A stretch of 64,000 nt of DNA, from assembly GCA_048498035.1 (NCBI GenBank), contig JBEHYT010000003.1, forward strand, positions 124,001-188,000. Direction: 5' to 3'. A program made the translations under genes and the position numbers. Shown here one piece after another: positions 15,582-23,099 of this stretch (position 1 is the stretch's first letter; every line of letters begins with the position of its first letter). The notes beneath the pieces are model-generated. The model ran no database searches and had not been told where the DNA came from. It saw only the letters and a list, made by a program, of their open reading frames with translations. This DNA is from CADEDV01 sp048498035 (GTDB taxonomy: Bacteria; Bacteroidota; Bacteroidia; Chitinophagales; Chitinophagaceae).

Positions 15582-16115
15582 ATGATCATCGATGCGCTTT
15601 TTGTAGTACTGCTGGTGCTGGCTGTATGGAAAGGATATCGGCGCGGATTGATTGTGGGTGTGTTTTCCTTTGTAGCTATTGTAATCGGTCTTGCAGCAGC
15701 GATGAAACTATCGGCAGTGGCAGCAGGATATATTGGTGATTCTGTTAACGTATCGCAGCGCTGGCTTCCCGTTTTATCATTTTTGCTGGTTTTTGTGATT
15801 GTGGTGATCCTGGTGCGGCTGGGTGCAAATGCTCTGGAAAAAGTGGCCGAAATGACAATGTTAGGCTGGCTGAACCGGTTAGCAGGAGTGCTGCTTTATG
15901 CGGCTATCTATATTACAATCTATAGTGTGGTGCTTTTTTATGCGGTACAGGTCAACTGGATACGGCCGGAAACGATTGAGAAATCCGTTACTTACGACTT
16001 CATTCAGCCTTGGGGCCCCAAAGCGATCAATGCACTGGGCGCAGTTATACCCTGGTTCCGCGATCTTTTCACCCAGCTGGAACAATTTTTCGATGGTGTG
16101 TCGGCCAGTCTTTGA
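15582..16115 (+). CDS. CvpA-family membrane protein
   Basis: A 177-aa protein with four predicted transmembrane helices at about 3-22, 26-48, 62-84 and 104-126, in the order seen in CvpA/colicin V production proteins. Motifs are DALFVVLLVLAVWKGYRRGLIVG at the N-terminus and LGWLNRLAGVLLYAAIY in the third/fourth helix region. CvpA was found as needed for colicin V export in E. coli and has envelope-stress phenotypes elsewhere. No bacteriocin gene is close by, so a general envelope role is more likely. Confidence 0.88.
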   Translation: MIIDALFVVLLVLAVWKGYRRGLIVGVFSFVAIVIGLAAAMKLSAVAAGYIGDSVNVSQRWLPVLSFLLVFVIVVILVRLGANALEKVAEMTMLGWLNRLAGVLLYAAIYITIYSVVLFYAVQVNWIRPETIEKSVTYDFIQPWGPKAINALGAVIPWFRDLFTQLEQFFDGVSASL

Positions 16116-16242
16116 GCATATCTGTACTTTTTTCAACCCTTCTCTTTAATTGTTTGTTATCCTATTGGCCGCCATCAAAAAAAATCTATATTCGGGTCGG
16201 TAACGCATAGGATGTAGCTAGTTAAAAACACAGCGTTGCGCG

Positions 16243-16250
16243 TATATTTG
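16243..16250 (+). promoter_or_regulatory. -7 box TATATTTG upstream of alpha/beta hydrolase
   Basis: TATATTTG with an ATG two bases further on (16253) opening a 13-codon frame. The alpha/beta hydrolase starts about 100 nt downstream. No matching TTG at -33. The 16116-16351 gap holds nothing else that I recognise. Confidence 0.35.
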
Positions 16251-16351
16251 CATGACCGGCATTGTTTTATACAAACAACTGGTTATTATTTGAGTTAAAA
16301 CGATTATTTTAGTCGCAGAATTTCGGGCTTACCGAACTGAATTGACTGCCC

Positions 16352-17128
16352 ATGGAATACGAGATTAAACAACAGGATAAGTTCAAATATATCGAGGAAG
16401 GCAACGGGGAGCCGTTGGTGCTGCTGCATGGCCTGTTTGGAGCGTTGAGCAATTTCAAAAGCCTGATTGAATATTTCCGCCAGCACACCCGTGTAATTGT
16501 GCCGATGCTTCCCTTGCTGGATATGGACATCCTGCACACTTCTGTAGGCGGGCTGGCCAAGTTTGTACACAAATTTTTGGAAGCAAAAGATCTCCAGAAT
16601 GTGAACCTCCTGGGTAATTCCCTGGGCGGGCATGTTGCATTGATCCATACCTTAAAACATCCCGAACGCATCCGTTCATTGATCCTGACGGGAAGTTCCG
16701 GCTTGTTCGAGAATGGCATGGGCGATAGCTATCCCAAACGTGGGGATTATGAATATATCCGCAAAAAAACTGAATTGACATTTTATGACCCGGCCACAGC
16801 GACCAAAGAACTGGTAGACGAGGTCTATAGTATCACCAATAACAGGCTGAAAGCCATTAAGATCATTGCCCTTGCCAAAAGCGCCATCCGGAACAACCTG
16901 GGTGAAGAATTGAGCCAGATCAAGCAACCCACATTGCTGGTTTGGGGCAATAATGACAGTATCACACCACCTTTTGTAGCCCGTGAGTTCAACAAACTGA
17001 TCCCCAACAGCGAGCTGCATTTTATTGATCGTTGCGGCCACGCCCCCATGATGGAGCGGCCCGATGAATTTAACGCGATACTGCACAAATTTTTGAAAAA
17101 GCTGAACGAGCCTGCAACAGTTCGCTAG
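16352..17128 (+). CDS. Alpha/beta-fold hydrolase
   Basis: A 258-aa cytoplasmic hydrolase. The oxyanion motif LLHGLFG is near residue 25, the nucleophile elbow is GNSLGGH (Ser90), the acid lies in LLVWGNNDSITPP and the histidine in IDRCGHAPMMERPDEF. The catalytic triad is complete. It leads a conserved Bacteroidota run (hydrolase, CBS protein, Omp85 protein, NAD kinase, DUF6089). Possible activities include an esterase or C-C hydrolase; the substrate is not evident. Confidence 0.92.
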   Translation: MEYEIKQQDKFKYIEEGNGEPLVLLHGLFGALSNFKSLIEYFRQHTRVIVPMLPLLDMDILHTSVGGLAKFVHKFLEAKDLQNVNLLGNSLGGHVALIHTLKHPERIRSLILTGSSGLFENGMGDSYPKRGDYEYIRKKTELTFYDPATATKELVDEVYSITNNRLKAIKIIALAKSAIRNNLGEELSQIKQPTLLVWGNNDSITPPFVAREFNKLIPNSELHFIDRCGHAPMMERPDEFNAILHKFLKKLNEPATVR

Positions 17129-17163
17129 TCGTTGCGGTCTTATGAAAAACAACGCCGCTATCC

Positions 17164-17826
17164 ATGTTAACCCGGGAATTACTATCTCAGACGCTCCCCT
17201 ATTTACATCTTGACGACAAGGTGTACCAGGCGCTCCAACTCATGAACGATAATCATGTAACGCATTTACCCGTGGTAGAGGGTGAGAAATTTATTGCCAT
17301 CTTAAGTGAGGATGATCTTTTGCAAGCCGAAAATGACAATGCTCCCATCCGGGAACTGGAACAGTCATTTGCCAGTTTTTCTGTAAAGGAAAATGAACAT
17401 TTCCTGAAGGCAGTACAACTTGCCGCTGAAAACGGACTTAGCGTGGTTCCTGTTGTTTCTGATGAAAATGAATTAGTGGGAACTGTAACCTATACCGACC
17501 TCTTGCGGAATGCTTCTGATTTTATGAGCCTGAATGAGCCGGGCGGTTTGATTGTGCTGGAAATGGATACCAACCAGTATTCATTCAACGAGATCAGTAA
17601 ACTGGTGGAGTCAAATGACGCCCAGATTACCCAACTCAATACCTCAAATGACCCCGAAACGGGGATCATGCAGGTCACCATCCGGATCAACAAACCGGAA
17701 GTGTCGGACATTGTAGCAACCTTTCAGCGTTATGATTACAACGTGAAATACTTCTTTGGGGAGGAACTTTATGCCAATGAGTTGCGCAGCAATTACGACA
17801 ACCTGATGAATTATCTGAAAATCTAG
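17164..17826 (+). CDS. CBS-domain protein with C-terminal ACT-like domain
   Basis: A 220-aa protein. Two CBS motifs fill residues about 8-120 (VYQALQLMNDNHVTHLPVVE and AENGLSVVPVVSDENELVG, each a sensing half-module). The rest (about 135-215) has the beta-alpha pattern of an ACT-like domain: LIVLEMD, SFNEISKLVESNDAQI, TGIMQVTIRI. CBS pairs bind adenine nucleotides and ACT domains bind small ligands, so a metabolite-sensing regulatory role is likely. It lies 35 bp after the hydrolase gene in an apparent operon with the Omp85 and nadK genes. Confidence 0.85.
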   Translation: MLTRELLSQTLPYLHLDDKVYQALQLMNDNHVTHLPVVEGEKFIAILSEDDLLQAENDNAPIRELEQSFASFSVKENEHFLKAVQLAAENGLSVVPVVSDENELVGTVTYTDLLRNASDFMSLNEPGGLIVLEMDTNQYSFNEISKLVESNDAQITQLNTSNDPETGIMQVTIRINKPEVSDIVATFQRYDYNVKYFFGEELYANELRSNYDNLMNYLKI

Positions 17827-17896
17827 TTTTTTCCACCAAAAGGCATGGTGGTTGCAGAATTACCCTAATTTAGTCGATATCCCTGCGGATACACTT

Positions 17897-19321
17897 ATGT
17901 TACGGGTAACCAAATATCATCTCCTGTATTTACTACTGGCGCTTTGCAGTGCCAGCGCCTCCGCACAACAACTTTCAGCAGACAGTATTTCCGCAGCTAT
18001 TCCCGAAGACAAACTTATCATCCGTACGATTCACGTGGTGGGCAACCGAAAGACCAAAGAAAGTATCATACTTCGGGAGTTGCCTTTTCGCTCAGGTGAA
18101 TCCTACCTGCTCCAGGACCTGGTGAAAAAATTTGAAGACGGCCGCAGACAACTGATGAATACTTCTCTTTTTATTGATGTGGTAGTTGCACTTGAAAAAT
18201 CAGAAGGTTATTACGTAGATGTGCTGGTAGACGTTCGGGAACGCTGGTACATCTTCCCGGTCCCTTATTTCAAACCGGTAGACCGGAATCTTAATCAATG
18301 GCTTTTTGAAAAAAATGCCAGCCTGAGCCGCGTGAATTACGGGGCCAAGATCATGTACAACAACGTAACAGGGCGGAATGATAAACTGCGCTTTCTGCTT
18401 ATCAGCGGCTATACACACCAGCTTGGATTTAGCTACGGCAGACCGTTCATCGACAAAAAAATGCATTGGGGCTTCAATACCTCGTTAGGCATGGGAGAAA
18501 ATAAAGAGGTGAACTATAATACCATCGACGATAAGCAGGCTTTTTATAAATCAGAGAACGGAAATATCCGCAAATTTTTTAACATAAATGCGGAAGCCAG
18601 TTACAGGCGTGCCATTAAGTCCACGCACTATATCGGCATTGGTTATTCTGTAGAAACAGTAGCTGATACCATCCTGAAATTGAATCCCAATTATTTTCCC
18701 CGGTCACAAAAGCGGATCGCCTATCCTGAAATCTATTATCGCTTCAGCTATTTTGATCTTGATTATATTCCCTATCCCACCAAGGGATATGCGGCAGACA
18801 TTACAGTAGGCCGTAAAGGAATTACACCGGATATGAATTTCTGGTATGTGTCGGCAAAAGGTTCCGGCAGCTGGCATGTCAACAACAGGTCGTTTTTTAA
18901 TCTTACCGCCTATGGCGGACTTGCAGTACCTTTTCATCAACCCTATTATATGCAAAGGTTCTTTGGTTACGGTGACGCATTTCTGCAGGGCTACGAATAT
19001 TACGTGGTAGACGGGGTGGCGGGAGGTTTTTTAAAGGGGACATTTACACGGCAATTGCTTAACCTATCCCTGCGTACGCCGGGAAAAAACCGCCAGTTGC
19101 CCGAACGCATTCCCGTCCGGTTTTACGGAAAGGTTTTCGCCAATACAGGCTATGTTTACAATCCCAACCCCGGCACGAATATGCTGTCTAACCGGATGCT
19201 GTATTCCTGGGGAATTGGACTGGATGTGTTTACGTCTTATGATTTTACGATCAAGATTGAATGGACATTTAACCAGTTAGGTCAAAACGGGGTATTTTTG
19301 CACCGCAAGTCTATTTTTTAG
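17897..19321 (+). CDS. Omp85/BamA-TamA family outer-membrane protein
   Basis: A 474-aa protein. After a signal peptide (MLRVTKYHLLYLLLALCSASASA) comes one POTRA-like domain (about 40-115: IRTIHVVGNRKTKESIILREL, then SLFIDVVVALE and VDVLVDVRERW). A 16-stranded-type beta-barrel follows, ending in an aromatic residue (RKSIF). It is much shorter than BamA encoded at 23100 and probably performs a specialised assembly or translocation role. The ATG at 17897 is chosen over 17852, as only that start yields an N-terminal signal peptide. It is followed directly (7 bp) by nadK. Confidence 0.86.
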   Translation: MLRVTKYHLLYLLLALCSASASAQQLSADSISAAIPEDKLIIRTIHVVGNRKTKESIILRELPFRSGESYLLQDLVKKFEDGRRQLMNTSLFIDVVVALEKSEGYYVDVLVDVRERWYIFPVPYFKPVDRNLNQWLFEKNASLSRVNYGAKIMYNNVTGRNDKLRFLLISGYTHQLGFSYGRPFIDKKMHWGFNTSLGMGENKEVNYNTIDDKQAFYKSENGNIRKFFNINAEASYRRAIKSTHYIGIGYSVETVADTILKLNPNYFPRSQKRIAYPEIYYRFSYFDLDYIPYPTKGYAADITVGRKGITPDMNFWYVSAKGSGSWHVNNRSFFNLTAYGGLAVPFHQPYYMQRFFGYGDAFLQGYEYYVVDGVAGGFLKGTFTRQLLNLSLRTPGKNRQLPERIPVRFYGKVFANTGYVYNPNPGTNMLSNRMLYSWGIGLDVFTSYDFTIKIEWTFNQLGQNGVFLHRKSIF

Positions 19322-19328
19322 AATTATC

Positions 19329-20210
19329 ATGATGAAGGCCGCTATTTACAGCCGGATACTGGAAGCTGACCAGGTGAGCGATGTGCAACTGTTTTTTGAT
19401 GAATTACAGAAGCAACAGATTGAACCTGTCGTTTTTCAACCTTATTTTGACCAACTCCAGGAAGTTATTCGCCTGCCGGAGGGAACCCGTACTTTTTCCG
19501 CCTCTGAGCAGCTTACGGAAGAATTTGAATGCATTTTTAGCCTTGGCGGCGACGGCACCCTGCTGGATACCGTAACCCTGGTTCGCAATAAACCGATTTC
19601 CATTATGGGAATCAATTTCGGCCGGCTTGGTTTCCTGGCCAGTATTGGCCGAAGTGAGGTAGCGACAGCTGTAAAAGCCATTGCCAAACGGACCTACGTG
19701 GAAGACCGGCGAACCATGATCCATGTGGATGCTGATTTGCCTCTTTTTGGCAACATCCCATACGCATTAAATGAATTTTCTATTCATAAGCGCGATACCG
19801 CGTCGATGATTAAAATTCATACCTATTTAAATGGTGAATTTTTAAATACGTATTGGGCGGATGGATTGATTGTTGCCACGCCAACCGGTTCCACCGGCTA
19901 CTCGCTCAGCTGTGGCGGCCCTATCGTTTTTCCCGAAGCCGGCAGTTTTGTGATCACCCCCGTTGCTCCCCACAATTTGAATGTAAGACCGATCATTGTA
20001 CCCGATGATAACGTGATTTCATTTGAGATCGAAAGCCGCTCAGACCATATCATTTGCGCGCTCGATTCCCGCCGTGAAATTGTAAACAAAAACGTTCAGC
20101 TTGCCGTAAAAAAGGAGGACTTTTCCATCCGCCTGCTACGCCTGAGCGAAAACAATTTCCTGCATACCCTGCACAATAAACTTACCTGGGGATTAGACCG
20201 GCGGAACTAG
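19329..20210 (+). CDS. nadK: NAD kinase
   Basis: A 293-aa (or 292 if the second Met at 19332 is used) cytoplasmic kinase converting NAD to NADP with ATP. Key motifs are FSLGGDGTLLDT (GGDG catalytic loop), NFGRLGFLAS, NEFSIHKRD and the glycine-rich ATPTGSTGYSLSCGGPIVFP. Length and motif order are normal. It is tightly linked to the Omp85 gene upstream and followed by a DUF6089 barrel gene. Confidence 0.96.
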   Translation: MMKAAIYSRILEADQVSDVQLFFDELQKQQIEPVVFQPYFDQLQEVIRLPEGTRTFSASEQLTEEFECIFSLGGDGTLLDTVTLVRNKPISIMGINFGRLGFLASIGRSEVATAVKAIAKRTYVEDRRTMIHVDADLPLFGNIPYALNEFSIHKRDTASMIKIHTYLNGEFLNTYWADGLIVATPTGSTGYSLSCGGPIVFPEAGSFVITPVAPHNLNVRPIIVPDDNVISFEIESRSDHIICALDSRREIVNKNVQLAVKKEDFSIRLLRLSENNFLHTLHNKLTWGLDRRN

Positions 20211-20274
20211 GAATTTTACCAGGGAATAAAAGAAATTGGCTATTTTTCCGTTCTATTAATTCGAACCGATCGTT

Positions 20275-21132
20275 ATGAAGAAATTCTTGGCTGTATCCCT
20301 GTTGGTTATCACATTCCAGGGCCTTTCCGTACACTCTTTTGCCCAAAATGAGATACGACAGGAGGGCGAAATTGGAATTGGTATTGGCGCCGGCCATTAT
20401 TTCGGAGATCTTAATACACGGGCGTGGGTAAACCGACCCAAACCTGCAGCAACGATCTTCTTCCGTAAAAACTTCGGAAATTACATCGCTGCCCGCCTTT
20501 CTGCTACTTATGCCAGCCTGGGATATTCTGACATTTATAATACCCATAACGAGTACATGTACCGCCGCAACCTGAGTTTTAATACCAATGTGTGGGAAAT
20601 GTCTTTGCAGGGTGATTTCAACTTCTTCCGATTTATGCCCGGAGAGCCCGGCAATGAATTTACCCCCTATATTACCCTAGGTGTTGGCGCTTTTAGTTAC
20701 AATCCTTTCACATATTTGCGGGGAGAAAAAGTGTACCTGCGTGAGCTGGGCACAGAAGGCCAGGGCTCAGCAGCCTATCCCGACCGCAAGCAATATAAAC
20801 CGATGGCGCTTTGCGTTCCAATCGGCGCCGGTGTGAAATTCGCGATCAATGAACGTTTTAATATCGGGTTTGAATTATTGCACCGTCTTACCTCTACCGA
20901 CTACCTGGATGATGTAAGCACTACTTTTGTTGATCCATCTATCTTTACGCCCAATGCAGATGGTAGCCCCTCAAATGCGCAATTGTTAAGTGACCGCTCC
21001 TATGAGCGTGGTGAGCCAATTGGTATAGCCGGGCGGCAACGCGGCAATAGCAAGCAGAAGGACCAGTTTATTACTGCGATGATCCATCTCACCTTCAACC
21101 TGCAGTCGTATAAATGTCCAACAGCCCGCTAA
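20275..21132 (+). CDS. DUF6089-family outer-membrane beta-barrel protein
   Basis: A 285-aa protein with signal peptide MKKFLAVSLLVITFQGLSVHSFA. The mature part matches the Bacteroidota DUF6089 family: GEIGIGIGAGHYFGDLNTRA, PAATIFFRKNFGNYIAARL, NFNFFRF-like and TPYITLGVGAFSYNPF, GAGVKFAINERFNIGFELLH. The strand pattern is that of an 8-10-stranded OmpA-type barrel. It is usually found between nadK and uppS, as here, apart from an inverted gene inserted after it. Role unknown, likely structural in the outer membrane. Confidence 0.87.
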   Translation: MKKFLAVSLLVITFQGLSVHSFAQNEIRQEGEIGIGIGAGHYFGDLNTRAWVNRPKPAATIFFRKNFGNYIAARLSATYASLGYSDIYNTHNEYMYRRNLSFNTNVWEMSLQGDFNFFRFMPGEPGNEFTPYITLGVGAFSYNPFTYLRGEKVYLRELGTEGQGSAAYPDRKQYKPMALCVPIGAGVKFAINERFNIGFELLHRLTSTDYLDDVSTTFVDPSIFTPNADGSPSNAQLLSDRSYERGEPIGIAGRQRGNSKQKDQFITAMIHLTFNLQSYKCPTAR

Positions 21133-21186
21133 AAAATTAAAGTAAAATTCCCGTTCTGCATAAAAGCATTACGGGTGCGAAATAAA

Positions 21187-21214
21187 AAACCCTCGCCTGA
21201 AGCGAGGGTTTTCT
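21187..21214. terminator. Bidirectional rho-independent terminator
   Basis: AAAACCCTCGC-ctgaa-GCGAGGGTTTTC hairpin lying between the convergent DUF6089 gene and the CFI-box protein gene; T tracts exist on both strands. Confidence 0.85.
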
Positions 21215-21215
21215 T

Positions 21216-22043
21216 TTAATTGCAATATGCTTGGTGAAGCGCTTCTACAAATACGGAATAATGCGCCACGGCTTCGTCAAAACGCTTTTCTTTAACAAGC
21301 GCCACTGATGGCAAAATCATTTCACGATACATATAATCATAGATGTCTGCGCGGTTTTCACACCGGTTGATGGCCGCAACAATCGCCGGGCCGGCCTGGT
21401 AATATTGTTGTACCTGCTGTTGCCCGCTCAACGTGTGCAGCATGTGATTATCGCGAAGGCTTCGCAACGTGGTGAGTTCTTCACAGTCGTCTGCCAGGTT
21501 ATGATGCTCAACACAGGCGGTGGTGAGGAAGCATCCTCCGCTGCCGCTTGAAGGCGTATAGCTGGAATAATAGGGCAACGTTGCAATGGCTTTGTTTTTG
21601 GAGCCCAGGATGGTGGCAGACGTCATCATCTGAATGCTGAGGGAAAGTTCTTTCAGAAAGTTTTTGGCCGGTTTGTATTCCCCGGCTACGGTGGAGTCAT
21701 ATTTCGCGGTCACTTTCCAGGTGTCAGTACCAGCGTTGGTTTGTTTGGCCGCCGTCATCAGGTATTTTATTTCCGCAGTGCTTGCAGGCGTTGACAGGTC
21801 ATCTTCAAAATAATTTATTTTAAGGAACACTTCCTTTTCCAGGTCCGCTGCATAAGAAAGGGACTTTACGGCGGTATGATACACAGTAATAATATACTGG
21901 AGCTTACCTTTTTTCTTCTGGTCTATGATCAACGACTGGTAGATATACCGGGAATTCTGCACGGCGGTGCGAACGGCACGGGGTAATCCGGCCGCTACGG
22001 CTACGGCCAGGCTGCTTTGTTGGAGAAACGCTTTTCTATTCAT
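21216..22043 (-). CDS. CFI-box (CFI-box-CTERM-like) protein with Tat-like N-terminus
   Basis: A 275-aa protein. The N-terminus NRKAFLQQSSLAVAVAAGLPRA resembles a twin-arginine signal with Arg-Lys in place of Arg-Arg. Residues about 30-165 are a predicted beta-rich domain of unknown kind. From about residue 170 comes SGSGGCFLTTACVEHHNLAD, then L-T-T-L-R-S-L-R-D, and Y-Y-Q-A-G-P-A-I-V-A-A-I. That is the layout of the CFI-box C-terminal domain (consensus CFIATAAYG ... LR-x-F-R-D ... YY-x-x-x-P). It is encoded opposite to the surrounding conserved gene run. Function unknown. Confidence 0.7.
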   Translation of the reverse strand: MNRKAFLQQSSLAVAVAAGLPRAVRTAVQNSRYIYQSLIIDQKKKGKLQYIITVYHTAVKSLSYAADLEKEVFLKINYFEDDLSTPASTAEIKYLMTAAKQTNAGTDTWKVTAKYDSTVAGEYKPAKNFLKELSLSIQMMTSATILGSKNKAIATLPYYSSYTPSSGSGGCFLTTACVEHHNLADDCEELTTLRSLRDNHMLHTLSGQQQVQQYYQAGPAIVAAINRCENRADIYDYMYREMILPSVALVKEKRFDEAVAHYSVFVEALHQAYCN

Positions 22044-22166
22044 GTTGGAGTGTGATTTTGGTGATCAAATTAAGGCCTTCGGCGCAACTTGCCAATACCC
22101 TTCTACCCGTATGTGTGGAAAGCTGCGATGGCAGATGGTTGTCTGCGCTTTCTGCCCCAATTACTG

Positions 22167-22174
22167 TACCTTTG
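22167..22174 (+). promoter_or_regulatory. -7 box TACCTTTG upstream of uppS
   Basis: TACCTTTG, 22 nt before the ATG at 22197; supports that start over the longer frame from 22089. The nearest upstream TTG (22139-22141) is 25 bp away, so the -33 element is weak. Confidence 0.5.
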
Positions 22175-22196
22175 GCCCCCTTATTCAAGCACGGGT

Positions 22197-22955
22197 ATGT
22201 CTGAATTGCTGGAACAAATAGATCGGGAGCGGTTACCGCGACATATCGCCATCATCATGGATGGCAATGGTCGTTGGGCCAAAGAGCAGGGCCAGGACCG
22301 GCTGTATGGGCATTTCCACGGCGTGGAAAGCGTACGCAATATCGTGGAAGGCTGCGCAGAGTTGAAAATTGAATGCCTGACACTCTATGCATTTTCTACT
22401 GAAAACTGGGACCGTCCTGAGTATGAAGTAGTTGGCTTGATGGAACTGCTGGTAACAACCATCCGCAACGAAGTGGAAAGCCTGCATAAGAACAATATCA
22501 AGCTGCATGTGATCGGGGATATGAGTATGTTGCCCGACTATGCCCGCCAGGAATTGAATGAAGCGCTGGACATGACCAGCGGCAATACGGGGCTCAACCT
22601 TATTATGGCGCTAAGCTATAGCGGCCGTTGGGAGTTGCTGAATGCCGTGAAGAGCATTGCGCATGAGGTGAAGCAGGGAAGGCTGACCGTGGAAGCGATT
22701 GACCAGGACACCTTGCAGAAGTATTTGTGTACCAGTGGATTTCCTGACCCGGAGCTGATGATACGGACCAGCGGGGAGTACCGGATCAGCAATTTTCTGC
22801 TTTACCAGCTTGCCTATGCCGAACTATATTTTACCCAGGTACGGTGGCCTGATTTCCGGAAGCAAAACCTGTACGAAGCGATACTGGATTTCCAGGCGCG
22901 CGAACGGCGGTACGGGAAGACGAGCGAACAGATTACATCACCAACCCCTAATTAG
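22197..22955 (+). CDS. uppS: Isoprenyl transferase (undecaprenyl diphosphate synthase)
   Basis: A 252-aa cis-prenyltransferase making the C55 carrier lipid for peptidoglycan and O-antigen. The active-site motif HIAIIMDGNGRWAKEQG has Asp22; RLYGHFHGVESVRNIVEGC, LTLYAFSTENWDRP and the C-terminal PDPELMIRTSGEYRISNFLLYQ-type signature are all present. The ATG at 22197 gives the usual distance to MDGNGRW; the upstream extension from 22089 would cross the -7 box. It precedes bamA, a typical Bacteroidota linkage of envelope genes. Confidence 0.95.
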   Translation: MSELLEQIDRERLPRHIAIIMDGNGRWAKEQGQDRLYGHFHGVESVRNIVEGCAELKIECLTLYAFSTENWDRPEYEVVGLMELLVTTIRNEVESLHKNNIKLHVIGDMSMLPDYARQELNEALDMTSGNTGLNLIMALSYSGRWELLNAVKSIAHEVKQGRLTVEAIDQDTLQKYLCTSGFPDPELMIRTSGEYRISNFLLYQLAYAELYFTQVRWPDFRKQNLYEAILDFQARERRYGKTSEQITSPTPN

Positions 22956-23099
22956 CGTTCTTTAACAAACATTTTCGGTATTTACCGTTAATTTGCCGCT
23001 GAAACCAAAGGCGTAACGGCTATAAACCACACAAAATTAGGGTTTTACATTACCACTACCCAACGAGAAAATTATTCTGACTGACTTGAACAATCAACC

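Noticed and set aside
15582..16115. CvpA-like gene as part of a colicin system
   Set aside because: CvpA-family proteins are widespread without colicins and no toxin gene is nearby.
16252..16293. 13-codon leader peptide before the alpha/beta hydrolase
   Set aside because: A short frame right after a TATATTTG box, but there is no attenuator hairpin or run of a regulatory amino acid.
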